A stretch of 20,774 bases of DNA, taken from contig JAYOFM010000068.1 in the NCBI GenBank assembly GCA_038117225.1, positions 1 to 20,774 of the forward strand. The letters are read 5' to 3'. The notes beneath the pieces are model-generated. The model ran no database searches. It saw only the letters and a program-made list of their open reading frames with translations, and was not told the DNA's origin. Below are positions 7,052 through 15,370 of the stretch, one piece after another. Position 1 is the stretch's first letter. Each line of letters opens with the position of its first letter. The translations under genes and the position numbers were made by a program. This DNA comes from JAYOFM01 sp038117225 (GTDB lineage: Bacteria > Pseudomonadota > Alphaproteobacteria > Rhodospirillales > Casp-alpha2).

Positions 7052-8224
7052 ATGCAAGGTCTCAACGATTTCTGGCTACTGGTCGTCGACGTCTGGGACC
7101 GCGGCCTGTTCGGCATCGATATCGGCCGCATCGTGACGGCGCTGCTGATCATGGCCGCCTTCTTCGTGCTGCGCGGTCTGTTCACGCGGTTCGCACTGGC
7201 CTGGCTGCGCGCCGTCGCCCGGCGCACGCGCACCAACTTCGACGACGCGGTGATCGCGGCGCTGGAAGAACCCATGCGATTCGTGCCCGTCGCGCTGGGG
7301 GCGTTTGTCGCCTTCGAGTATCTAAAAGTGGAAGACGTGTTTAAGGACATTGGTGACAATCTTGTCCGCTCGATGATCGCCTTCATCATATTCTGGGCGT
7401 TCTGGCGGTTGGTGCAACCGGCGGCAAAGGCGATGCGCCATCTGGAACGGGTTTTCACGCATGAACTGCTTGATTGGCTGACCAAGGCGTTGAAGGTCGC
7501 GGTGCTCCTGGTCGGGTCCGCGACGATTTTGCAGATCTGGGGTATTCAGGTCGGTCCGATTATTGCCGGGGCCGGATTGTTTGGCGTTGCCGTCGCGCTG
7601 GGAGCCCAGGACCTGTTCAAGAACCTCATCGCCGGTATCCTGATCCTCGGCGAAAAACGCTTCAAGAAGGGCGATTGGATTCACGTCGAGGGTGTCGTCG
7701 AGGGGGCCGTGGAATCCATCGGATTTCGTTCAACCGTGGTCCGCCGTTTCGACAAGGCGCCGGTGTTGGTGCCGAACGCCAAGCTCTCCGACACCGCGGT
7801 GACCAATTTCAGCCAGGCGACGCATCGCCGTATCTACTGGCGCATCGGTGTCGAATACCGCACGACGACCGACCAGTTGCGCCAGATTCGCGACGCCATC
7901 GACGCCTACATTAGCGAGATCGAGGACTTCGCGCCGCAGGGTGAGGTTAACAACTACGTCCGAATTGACAGCTTCGGCCCATCATCGATCGATATCCTGT
8001 TGTCATGCTTCACCCGCACCACGGTCTGGTCCGAAATGTTGCAGGTCAAGGAGCAACTGGCCTACCGGGTCATGGACATCATCGCCGAGGCGGGGACAGG
8101 CTTCGCGTTTCCCAGTCAATCACTCTATGTGGAATCCCTGCCCGGCGTGGCGCCGGAAATCTTCAACCCGTTGGCGTCCGGTGTGCCTAACAATTCATCG
8201 CAAGTGCCCGAGGAGAAGAGCTGA
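7052..8224 (+). CDS. MscS-family mechanosensitive ion channel
   Basis: A 390-residue inner-membrane protein. Hydrophobic segments lie near residues 25-45, 78-95, 105-122 and 147-165, followed by the conserved pore helix with its Gly/Ala pattern (IIAGAGLFGVAVALGAQDLFKNLIAG, about residues 170-195). The MscS beta domain follows (KRFKKGDWIHVEGVVEGAVESIGFRSTVVRRF, then VPNAKLSDTAVTNFS) and a C-terminal alpha/beta domain. These channels release solutes on osmotic downshock. ATG 7052 has AGGA upstream at good spacing. The stop overlaps the arsC start by one base (TGATG), so the two are probably translationally coupled. Confidence 0.95.
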   Translation: MQGLNDFWLLVVDVWDRGLFGIDIGRIVTALLIMAAFFVLRGLFTRFALAWLRAVARRTRTNFDDAVIAALEEPMRFVPVALGAFVAFEYLKVEDVFKDIGDNLVRSMIAFIIFWAFWRLVQPAAKAMRHLERVFTHELLDWLTKALKVAVLLVGSATILQIWGIQVGPIIAGAGLFGVAVALGAQDLFKNLIAGILILGEKRFKKGDWIHVEGVVEGAVESIGFRSTVVRRFDKAPVLVPNAKLSDTAVTNFSQATHRRIYWRIGVEYRTTTDQLRQIRDAIDAYISEIEDFAPQGEVNNYVRIDSFGPSSIDILLSCFTRTTVWSEMLQVKEQLAYRVMDIIAEAGTGFAFPSQSLYVESLPGVAPEIFNPLASGVPNNSSQVPEEKS

Positions 8225-8565
8225 TGAACGTGACCCTCTACCATAATCCGCGCTGTTCCAAATCCCGCGAAACGCTTGTCCTGTTGCAGCAGAACGGGGT
8301 TGAGCCGGCCATCGTCGACTATTTGGAAACGCCGCCCAGCGTCAACGAACTCAAACGCATTCTTGGAATGCTCGACCTGCCGGCGAAGGACATCGTGCGC
8401 CGCAAGGAAGCCAAGGAGGCAGGCGTCGACCCCGACGCGCTCGATGAGGACGCGCTGGTGCGTGCCATTCACGATCATCCGCGCATCATGCAGCGGCCGA
8501 TCGCGGTCCTCGGGGGCAAGGCGGCCATTGGCCGTCCGCCGATAAGCGTTCTCGATATTCTCTAA
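8224..8565 (+). CDS. arsC: ArsC-family arsenate reductase (glutaredoxin-dependent type)
   Basis: A 113-residue thioredoxin-fold protein matching glutaredoxin-coupled ArsC in length and motifs. The N-terminus reads YHNPRCSKSRETL with the expected catalytic Cys at residue 11, followed by YLETPPS, and near the end the paired arginine segments RPIAVLGGKAAIGRP and the closing VLDIL. The enzyme reduces arsenate to arsenite with glutathione/glutaredoxin. No arsenite pump (ArsB/Acr3) or ArsR regulator lies nearby, so it may serve a housekeeping role. Its ATG overlaps the stop of the MscS gene. Confidence 0.93.
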   Translation: MNVTLYHNPRCSKSRETLVLLQQNGVEPAIVDYLETPPSVNELKRILGMLDLPAKDIVRRKEAKEAGVDPDALDEDALVRAIHDHPRIMQRPIAVLGGKAAIGRPPISVLDIL

Positions 8566-8658
8566 TCGACAAGGCGCGGGCGCGGGCTTGCCCTCGTCGA
8601 TACAAGGTCGCAATATGGCCGCCGGTCACGGGAACCGAGGCATCCCGGGGGGACGCTA

Positions 8659-10317
8659 ATGGCAAAATCAACGATGGCGGGCGGTGGCGCCAGGAAATCC
8701 GTAAAGTCGGCTGCCAAGGCACCGGTAAAGAAAGCCGTCAAGAAAGCCGCGCCCAAAGCCGCGAGTAGGGTCGTAAAAAAAGCGGCATTCAAACCCGATC
8801 CCCCCAAGGTGGCGGTGAAGAAGGTGGCGAAGAAAGCCGCCTTCAAGCCGACGCCGAAATCCGATGCGCCCAAGGATGAAGGCCTGACGACGCCGGAGCG
8901 GCCGCAGGTCGATCCGGCGGCTCTCGAAGCGTGGCGCAGCATGCCCGAGGAACAGCGCGCGGCGCTGCGCGAGCGCGAGGCCATGCGGGCCTTTCAGGCG
9001 GCCGCCGAACATCATCGGGCGCGCCGCCTCGACGAGGCCGTGAAGGGCTACGGCAAGGCGCTGATGCTCAATCCACGGCTGCCCGACGTGTATAATAATC
9101 TCGGCGTGGCGTTGCGCGCCCAAGGCAAACTGGAAGCCGCGATCGCGTGTTATCGCCGGGCATTATCGCTGCGCCCCAACAATTCCGGCGTCTACTCCAA
9201 CATGGGCAACGCCTTGCGCGAACTGGGCCGGCTCGACGTCGCCAAGGCAAGCCACCAGCAGGCGGTCAAACTGGCGCCAAGCAGTCCAGAGGCGTTCTAC
9301 AATCTTGGTTTGGTGCTGCGCGACCTCGGTGAAGGCGCCGCCGCCCTGAGCTGCTTCGATCGTACCCTGACGCTCAATCCGGAGCACGTGGATTGCCATT
9401 GGGACCGGTCGTTGGCGTTGCTGCAGAAGGGGGATCTGGAAGCCGGGTTCGAGGAGTACGAATGGCGCTGGAAACTGGATCGCAGCCCCCCCCGTGATTT
9501 CGCGCAGCCGTTGTGGGATGGCGGCAATTTCAAGGGCAAGACATTGCTGGTCCACCAGGAGCAGGATTTCGGCGACATGATCCAGTTCGCCCGCTTCCTG
9601 CCGGCCGTCAAGGCGCTCGGCGGTACCGTCGTGGTTGAGGCGCAGCCCGAATTGACCGGCTTGTTCTCCACCCTCGAAGGTGTCGACAAGGTCATCGACA
9701 AGGGCGCGCAGTTACCCGATTTCGATCTCTATGTACCGATGCTGTCGTTGGGCCGCTTGCTCGGCGTGACGCAAGACGCCATTCCCGCGAAAATGCCCTA
9801 CATCCATCCGCCCGAGCTGCATCCGGTGCAACTGCCGGCGTCGCTCGGCCGCATCAAGAAAATCGGCATTGCCTGGGCTGGCAAGCCGACTCATCAGAAC
9901 GACCGCAACCGCTCATGCCCGTTCACTCATTTCGTTGATCTGTTGGGACTCGCGGGCATCAGCGTGTTCAGTTTGCAGAAGGGGCGGCCGATCGCCGAGG
10001 TCGCGGAAGCCGGGGCGGAGGCTCTGGTCACGGATATCGGCTCGCGGCTGAAGGACTTCGCCGAAACCGCCGCCGTCATTCAGCAGCTTGATCTCGTCAT
10101 CACCGTGGATACGGCGGTCGCGCACCTGGCCGGCGCGCTTGGCAAGCCGGTGTGGGTGGCGTTGCCGTTCCCGCCGGATTGGCGCTGGATGCTGGGACGC
10201 CGTGACACCCCTTGGTATCCGTCCATGCGACTGTTCCGCCAGCGCCGTTTCGGTGCCTGGGGTCCGGTGTTCGTCGACATACGCCGCGCGCTTCGCGACG
10301 ACTTCCTCGGCGGCTGA
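8659..10317 (+). CDS. TPR protein with glycosyltransferase-9-like domain and a histone-H1-like N-terminal tail
   Basis: A 552-residue protein in three parts. Residues 1 to about 75 are a Lys/Ala/Pro-rich tail with about 20 lysines and repeats such as KKAAFKP (40-46 and 58-64), resembling bacterial H1-like tails. Residues about 105-270 are tandem tetratricopeptide repeats (for example NPRLPDVYNNLGVALRAQGK). Residues about 290-552 resemble the heptosyltransferase-like domain common after TPRs: GIAWAGKPTHQNDRNRSCPF, then ITVDTAVAHLAGALGKPVWV and FPPDWRWMLGRRDTPWYP. Such TPR-GT proteins are thought to glycosylate proteins or lipids, but substrates are mostly unknown. ATG 8659 follows a GGGGGGA ribosome site. 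It is 93 bp downstream of arsC and convergent with ggt (7 bp gap). The tail is the odd feature. Confidence 0.88.
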   Translation: MAKSTMAGGGARKSVKSAAKAPVKKAVKKAAPKAASRVVKKAAFKPDPPKVAVKKVAKKAAFKPTPKSDAPKDEGLTTPERPQVDPAALEAWRSMPEEQRAALREREAMRAFQAAAEHHRARRLDEAVKGYGKALMLNPRLPDVYNNLGVALRAQGKLEAAIACYRRALSLRPNNSGVYSNMGNALRELGRLDVAKASHQQAVKLAPSSPEAFYNLGLVLRDLGEGAAALSCFDRTLTLNPEHVDCHWDRSLALLQKGDLEAGFEEYEWRWKLDRSPPRDFAQPLWDGGNFKGKTLLVHQEQDFGDMIQFARFLPAVKALGGTVVVEAQPELTGLFSTLEGVDKVIDKGAQLPDFDLYVPMLSLGRLLGVTQDAIPAKMPYIHPPELHPVQLPASLGRIKKIGIAWAGKPTHQNDRNRSCPFTHFVDLLGLAGISVFSLQKGRPIAEVAEAGAEALVTDIGSRLKDFAETAAVIQQLDLVITVDTAVAHLAGALGKPVWVALPFPPDWRWMLGRRDTPWYPSMRLFRQRRFGAWGPVFVDIRRALRDDFLGG

Positions 10318-10324
10318 TTTTGTC

Positions 10325-12076
10325 TTAGTCGCCGAGCGCGACGCCTTCACGTCTTGGATCCGCGCCACCGGCAAGGCCGCCCGGTGTTCGCATGACCGCC
10401 TGCAATCCACTGTGCATGCGCGACAGGCGAATATTGTGGCCCATGGTCTCGAGCCGACCCTTTTCCCTTATCAGGACGGTATCGTACTCGACCTCGGTGG
10501 CGCCGTTGCGATTGACCACATTCGGTGCCGCGATGGCGTCCTGGATCGGCATGTTCCAGTCGAGCGCGGCGATCAGCGTCTTGACCACGTAGCCGATGAT
10601 GCGCGAGCCGCCGGGGGAACCGACGCTCAACACCAGCTTGCCGGCGCTGTCGAACACCAGGGTCGGCGCCATGGAACTTCGCGGGCGCTTGCCTGGCCCT
10701 GGTGCGTTGGCGACAGGCGCGCCATTTCGCTCCGGCGAGAACGCGAAATCGGTCAGTTGATTGTTGAGCAGAAAACCGTTGGTCATGATGCGGGCGCCGA
10801 AGCTGCGCTCGATCGATGAGGTAAAGGACACCGCGTTACCGGCGCCATCGACGATGCTCATGTGGGTGGTCGATAGCCCGCCCTGGTGATCATCCGGCGC
10901 GAAGTTCCAGGCACTTGTCAGACCGGGCATGCCGGGCTTGGCCCAGTCGAGCGCTTTCCCGGGATTGATCTCGCCAGCACGGGCGCGAAGATATCCCGGG
11001 TTGAGCAAGCCCCCGGTCGGCACCGGGATGACGTCCGGGTCGGCGATATAGACGTTGCGATCGGCGAATGCGAGCCGCCCGGCTTCCGCGATCAGATGGA
11101 CGGCTTCGGCTGAGAACGGTTTCAGGGCAGCCAGGTCGAATGGTTCCAGCATGCCCAGCATTTGCAGGGCGGTGACGCCACCGGAACTCGGCGGTCCCAT
11201 GCCACAGACCAGCCAAACCCGATAGGGCCGGCACACCGCCGGGCGCTTCTTCGCCTGGTAACCCGCGAGGTCTCGGCGTGTCAGGGTGCCCTGATTGCGG
11301 ACGGAGTCGTGAATCGTGGCGACAATATCGTCGGCGATGCGGCCAGAATAGAAAGCGTCGGCGCCACCCGAGGCCACTTCGCGCAGAACCCGAGCCAGCG
11401 GCGCATTGGTAATGCGGGTGCCCGCCTTCAACGCCTTGCCCTGATCGTCGAGAAAATAGGCGCGGGTGGCCGGGTCGACCTTGAGATCAACGGTGCCGGC
11501 AATGGAGCGCGCCAGTCGCGGGGAGATGTCAAAGCCGTCCTCGGCAAGTCGGATGGCCGGCTCGAACAGTGTCGCCCAGGCCAGCTTGCCGTGGTCGCGA
11601 TGGGCCATTTCGAGCATGCGCAGGACACCCGGCGCGCCGACCGCGAGACCACCGAAGGCGACATCGCTGAATCCACGACGGCGTCCGCCGGGCCCGAGAA
11701 ACATGCTTGGTTTCGCGGCGGCCGGGGCGGTTTCGCGGCCATCGTAGCTGTCGACCGCGCCGGTGACTGCGCTACCGTGCAATAGGAACCCGCCGCCGCC
11801 GATGCCGGAGGATTGTGGTTCAACCAGGGCCAACACCATTTGCGCGGCGATGGCAGCATCAATGGCGCTGCCGCCCTGTCGCATGATGTTCCGCGCGGCG
11901 GTACTGGCCCGGGGGTCGGCCGTCGCGGCCATGTGTTTCTTGGCCAACGGGGGTGGCGTGCTCGTTTGCGTTTGCGGTGCCGCGATGACGGGTGGCTCTT
12001 CCGGCGCGCATGCGACGACGGCGAAAGCGATCATTGGGACGGCAGTAACGGAAACGAATGATTTCATGGCGCGCAT
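10325..12076 (-). CDS. ggt: Gamma-glutamyltranspeptidase, probable lipoprotein
   Basis: An Ntn hydrolase that cleaves or transfers the gamma-glutamyl group of glutathione and related compounds in the periplasm. The precursor of 583 residues is normal length. The N-terminus is hydrophobic and ends in a lipobox (VVAC, Cys 23), so the enzyme is probably lipid-anchored. Conserved blocks include QGGSAIDAAIAAQMVLALVEP with SSGIGGGGF (about 67-97), and the self-cleavage site STTHMSIVDGAGNAV, where Thr 403 should become the N-terminal nucleophile of the small subunit. LSVGSPGGSRI supplies later substrate-binding residues. I chose ATG 12074-12076, with GGAG just upstream; ATG 12067 is possible. A readthrough end of the broken dcd frame overlaps its start. 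Confidence 0.93.
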   Translation of the reverse strand: MRAMKSFVSVTAVPMIAFAVVACAPEEPPVIAAPQTQTSTPPPLAKKHMAATADPRASTAARNIMRQGGSAIDAAIAAQMVLALVEPQSSGIGGGGFLLHGSAVTGAVDSYDGRETAPAAAKPSMFLGPGGRRRGFSDVAFGGLAVGAPGVLRMLEMAHRDHGKLAWATLFEPAIRLAEDGFDISPRLARSIAGTVDLKVDPATRAYFLDDQGKALKAGTRITNAPLARVLREVASGGADAFYSGRIADDIVATIHDSVRNQGTLTRRDLAGYQAKKRPAVCRPYRVWLVCGMGPPSSGGVTALQMLGMLEPFDLAALKPFSAEAVHLIAEAGRLAFADRNVYIADPDVIPVPTGGLLNPGYLRARAGEINPGKALDWAKPGMPGLTSAWNFAPDDHQGGLSTTHMSIVDGAGNAVSFTSSIERSFGARIMTNGFLLNNQLTDFAFSPERNGAPVANAPGPGKRPRSSMAPTLVFDSAGKLVLSVGSPGGSRIIGYVVKTLIAALDWNMPIQDAIAAPNVVNRNGATEVEYDTVLIREKGRLETMGHNIRLSRMHSGLQAVMRTPGGLAGGADPRREGVALGD

Positions 12077-12136
12077 GCTACTCCGACGGTGATCGACTTT
12101 GTACCCCCCTCGCATGGTCGTCGACCAGAACGACTG

Positions 12137-12157
12137 TGGCGCCCTAATATGGCGCCA
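12137..12157. repeat. 7-bp perfect inverted repeat between dcd and ggt
   Basis: TGGCGCC (12137-12143) and GGCGCCA (12151-12157) pair across the 7-nt loop CTAATAT. It lies in the spacer after the natural dcd end and upstream of ggt. There is no T-run, so a regulatory dyad is as likely as a terminator. Confidence 0.35.
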
Positions 12158-12205
12158 ACGAGGCAACGAGGAATCTCTTTGATACGGGAACCCGCCGTGG
12201 GTCGG

Positions 12206-13391
12206 TTACCCCGGCGGAACTGCTTGGCCAGCGCCAGTCCCTGGTGCTGATAGTTGGACCCGATGCCGGCGCCATAAAGCTTATCCGGTACTTCGGTCAA
12301 GCGTTCATAGACCAACCGGCCGACGACTTGGCCGTCTTCAAGCACAAAGGGCACCTCGTGCGAGCGCACCTCAAGCACCGCCGAGTACCAGTGTCGCCAT
12401 CGTCGCGCCAACCGAAGCCGGGGTCGAAGAAACCGGCATAATGAACGCGAAATTCGCCGACCAGGGTGTCGTAGGGCACCATCTCGGCGGCATGGTCGGG
12501 CGGCACGCGGACGCGCTCACGCGATGCCAAGATTTAGAAATCTCCAGGATTGAGAATCAAGCCACCACTGCGCGGTGCCGAAATGGGGTCCCAGAAGTCG
12601 TCGATGGCATAGTGGCCGGCCTTGGCCATCTCGATGGCGCCGGCGTGTGGCTTGGCGCGGTAGCCGATGACCGGTTCACCATCGATGCCGGAAAGATCGG
12701 CGGTTATCGGCAGTCCGCCATCGATACGTTTGACATGGGCATCGGTCAGACCGACCGCGTCGTCAAGACGTCGCATGGCCGAATCCGATGCCGTCGGATT
12801 GCCGCGCCGGACGCGCAATTGGTTAAGACGATCCCCGGAATTCAAGATGACACTGAAGGCGCGCGGCGAAATCTCCGCGTACAATGGCCCCTTATAGGCC
12901 TCGCGTACGCGGTCGAATTCCGCCGCCCGTTCGGCGCCGCCGTCGGTGATCAGGCGCACGAACACGTCGAGTCGTCCGGTCGAGCTTTTCGGATTGGCGA
13001 AGCCCGACATGCGCTTGCCGAAATGCACGCATTCCATCAGCGGCACGATGTAGACGCAGTTCTTCTCGAACAGGGCACCGCCACGCAGATCCACTTTGTG
13101 CATGGCATAGAGCCGCAGCCGGTCCGCGACCGTCTCGCCGACGCCGGGCAGAAAACTCGCCCGTACCCGATAAGCGACATCACCGAGGCGCAGATCAAGG
13201 CTTGCCGGCTGAATCTGGTCCTCGCCCATGGGGTCAAGGGACTGCACGTGCTTGTCCCGTAACAACTCGCGGATGCCCTGGGCGGGGACGATTCCCGTCG
13301 CGTGGCGGAGCGACGCCGTGTCCTCGCGATCACCGGTGACGGCGGCATTGGCTGCGAGATCGGGGAACAGCGACGGCACGGTCGATGGCAT
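12206..13391 (-). pseudogene. dcd: 2'-deoxycytidine 5'-triphosphate deaminase, broken by a nonsense codon and frameshift(s)
   Basis: The two-domain alphaproteobacterial form of dCTP deaminase, which makes dUTP for thymidylate synthesis. ATG 13389-13391 has GGAG upstream at 8 nt. The first 285 residues are family-like: QIQPASLDLRLG (59-70), ANPKSSTGRLDVF-like FANPKSSTGRLDVFVRLITD, GPLYAEISPR, and LILNPGDF. A TAA at 12534-12536 then replaces what is normally Tyr in the family's DFYILASRE; the same frame goes on with ILASRERVRVPPDHAAEMVPY and FFDPGFG. Near 12376-12386 the homologous sequence jumps frame (one G apparently missing in CGG-CGG) and resumes as AVLEVRSHEVPFVLEDGQ. After LAKQFRR the expected stop (TAA, 12206-12208) is also out of frame by one base. 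So there is one nonsense codon, one clear deletion and one possible deletion. Confidence 0.85.
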
Positions 13392-13420
13392 GCAAGGATC
13401 TCCAGTGAAATTCCTGATAA

Positions 13421-13449
13421 ATTATATATTTATTACAATTATTTATGGA
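13421..13449 (-). promoter_or_regulatory. Probable dcd promoter
   Basis: On the minus strand a consensus -10, TATAAT (13421-13426), lies 30 bp upstream of the dcd ATG within an AT-rich tract. The -35 region (about 13444-13449) is poorly matched. Confidence 0.4.
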
Positions 13450-13572
13450 ATTTCTTGTTGTTGAGTTTTCCGCCGTGTTGCGCACAGGGTTAGCCACGAA
13501 ATAACGCCCCGTGGCAGGCGTTTATTTGAGTTATCCCCGGGTTTCGATTTATCCACGGAATGATCACTGGGG

Positions 13573-13601
13573 ATGACCGATGGCCGACGGCGCGCTATAA
13601 G
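13573..13601 (+). promoter_or_regulatory. Possible panBC promoter
   Basis: ATGACC (13573-13578) and TATAAG (13596-13601) are separated by 17 bp, matching the -35/-10 consensus at four and five of six bases respectively. They lie about 78 bp upstream of the panB start. Confidence 0.35.
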
Positions 13602-13678
13602 TCGCTGCAGCATCCGATGCCCCGTCCCGGCGGTTCATCGGCATCACGCCACGACAGCGTCATTGGACGGAGGCGACG

Positions 13679-14512
13679 GTGAGTAGCAGCGAAACCATCA
13701 CGCGCCGCGATGCCGACGCCATCCGCCGACGCAAGGGCGGCGAACCGCTGGTTTGCCTGACCGCTTACACCACGCCGATGGCCAAGAGCCTCGATCCGCA
13801 TTGCGACCTGATGCTGGTCGGCGATTCGCTGGCCATGGTAATCTACGGCCTGGAAACTACCCGCGGGGTTACACTCGATACCATGATCGCGCACGGTCAG
13901 GCGGTGATGCGGGGCAGCCAGCGCGCCTGCGTCATCGTCGATTTGCCGCATGGCAGCTACGAGACATCAACCTACCAGGCGGTGGCCTCGGCTAATCGGG
14001 TGATGGCCGAAACCGGTTGCAACGGGGTGAAATTGGAAGGTGGCGTCAATCTTGCGCCGACCATCCGCGCCATTGTCGCCTCCGGCGTGCCGGTACTCGG
14101 CCACGTCGGTCTGCTGCCGCAAAAAGCCGAACATCGCGGTGCCTTCAAGATCCAAGGCAAGGGCGACGAGGGCGCGCGCGAGGTCATGGCCGACGCGGAA
14201 GCCGTAGCCGCCGCCGGTGCCTTCGCGCTGGTTATTGAGGGCACTATCGAACCGGTTGCCCGAGCCATGACCGAGCGGGTCGAAATTCCGACCATCGGCA
14301 TCGGCGCCTCGCCGGCCTGCGACGGGCAGATTCTCGTCACCCAAGACATGGTTGGTCTGTTCGCCGACTTCACGCCGAAGTTCGTAAAAAAATATGCCGA
14401 CGCCGGCGCGCTGATCGAGGAAGCGGCCGGTGCCTATGCGGACGATGTTCGCCAGCGTCGTTTTCCGGGCCTGGAGCACTGCTTCGGCGTCGAAAAGCCG
14501 ACGTCCGTATAG
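13679..14512 (+). CDS. panB: 3-methyl-2-oxobutanoate hydroxymethyltransferase
   Basis: First step of pantothenate synthesis: adds a hydroxymethyl group from 5,10-methylene-THF to 2-oxoisovalerate, giving ketopantoate. The 277-residue length is normal. Metal and catalytic residues sit where expected: VGDS (Asp 49), VDLP (Asp 88), KLEGG (Glu 120) and VIEG (Glu 187), with GHVGLLPQ and GIGASPACDGQILV also conserved. The start is GTG 13679, chosen because GGAGG precedes it by 5 nt and no ATG fits. panC starts 3 bp after its stop, so the two form an operon. Confidence 0.96.
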   Translation: MSSSETITRRDADAIRRRKGGEPLVCLTAYTTPMAKSLDPHCDLMLVGDSLAMVIYGLETTRGVTLDTMIAHGQAVMRGSQRACVIVDLPHGSYETSTYQAVASANRVMAETGCNGVKLEGGVNLAPTIRAIVASGVPVLGHVGLLPQKAEHRGAFKIQGKGDEGAREVMADAEAVAAAGAFALVIEGTIEPVARAMTERVEIPTIGIGASPACDGQILVTQDMVGLFADFTPKFVKKYADAGALIEEAAGAYADDVRQRRFPGLEHCFGVEKPTSV

Positions 14513-14515
14513 GCG

Positions 14516-15370
14516 ATGGTCAATACCATGGAGATCGTTCGCACCGTTTCGGATTATCGCTCTCGGCTTCGCGTATGGCGCCGGGCCGGTGAATCGACGG
14601 CGTTGGTGCCGACCATGGGAGCGTTGCACGATGGGCACCTGTCACTGGTCCGGCGTGCCATCGCCGAGGCCGACCACGCGATCGCCACGTTGTTCGTCAA
14701 CCCAAAGCAGTTCAGCCCCAGGGAAGACCTGCAGCAATATCCGCGCGACGAAGCCGCCGACGTGGAAATGTTCTCGGCCGCCGGTGTCGAACTGTTGTTC
14801 GTGCCCACCGTCGATGAAATTTATCCCGATGGTTTCGCCACCCGGGTCCACGTGGACGGCTTAGGCGATATTCTCGAAGGGGAATATCGGCCCGGATTCT
14901 TCACCGGGGTCGCAACCGTGGTCACCAAGCTGCTGGTGCAGGCAATGCCCGACAAAGCGATTTTCGGCGAGAAGGATTATCAGCAACTGCTGGTCATCCG
15001 TTGCCTCGCGCGCGATATTGACCTGCCTGTTGAGATTGTTGGCGGCGAGACTGTGCGTGATGCCGACGGCTTGGCGCTGTCGTCGCGTAATGCCTACCTT
15101 TCCGCCGACGAACGGGCCCAGGCACCGGCATTCCATGCGGCCCTTGTGGCGCTGGCCGACGCGGTGGCGGCAGGCGACGATCCGGTTTCGGCGAGCGCGG
15201 CGGCGACCCAGTCGATCCTGTCGGCTGGTTTCGCTGAAGTTGAATATGTCACCGTGCGCGACGCTGAGACGTTGAGCGAAAATTTGCGGCCGGGTTATCC
15301 TGGCCGTGTCCTGGGCGCCGTTCGGTTGGGTCAGACCCGGCTGATCGATAACGTGCCGGTGCCGGCTTAG
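14516..15370 (+). CDS. panC: Pantothenate synthetase
   Basis: Joins pantoate and beta-alanine with ATP through a pantoyl-adenylate, the last step of pantothenate synthesis. The 284-residue product shows the nucleotidyltransferase HxGH motif (PTMGALHDGH, 38-41), FVNPKQF, GEYRPGFFTGVATVV, the FGEKDYQQL block (about 149-157) and LSSRN (187-191). ATG 14516 lies 3 bp after panB; ATG 14528 is an alternative start, and neither has a strong ribosome site, which suggests coupling to panB. Its TAG overlaps the stop codon of the convergent MBL gene by 4 bp in total (15367-15370). panD is not in the window. Confidence 0.96.
   Translation: MVNTMEIVRTVSDYRSRLRVWRRAGESTALVPTMGALHDGHLSLVRRAIAEADHAIATLFVNPKQFSPREDLQQYPRDEAADVEMFSAAGVELLFVPTVDEIYPDGFATRVHVDGLGDILEGEYRPGFFTGVATVVTKLLVQAMPDKAIFGEKDYQQLLVIRCLARDIDLPVEIVGGETVRDADGLALSSRNAYLSADERAQAPAFHAALVALADAVAAGDDPVSASAAATQSILSAGFAEVEYVTVRDAETLSENLRPGYPGRVLGAVRLGQTRLIDNVPVPA

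Larger units (their letters stand above)
13392..13678. other. Divergent dcd/panB spacer with AT-rich tract and DnaA-box-like sites
   Basis: A 287-bp non-coding divergent spacer. Bases 13409-13460 are strikingly AT-rich in an otherwise GC-rich window. Further along, TTATCCCCG (13531-13539) and TTATCCACG (13549-13557) resemble the DnaA box TTATCCACA, and a poorer inverted copy TCATCCCCA lies at 13568-13576; starts are about 18 bp apart. Promoters for both genes can be drawn here. Confidence 0.5.

Noticed and set aside
13392..13678. Chromosomal origin of replication
   Set aside because: Only two fair DnaA-like boxes and one AT-rich block are present, and the neighbouring genes are not the usual origin neighbours. 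Kept only as a finding about DnaA-like sites.
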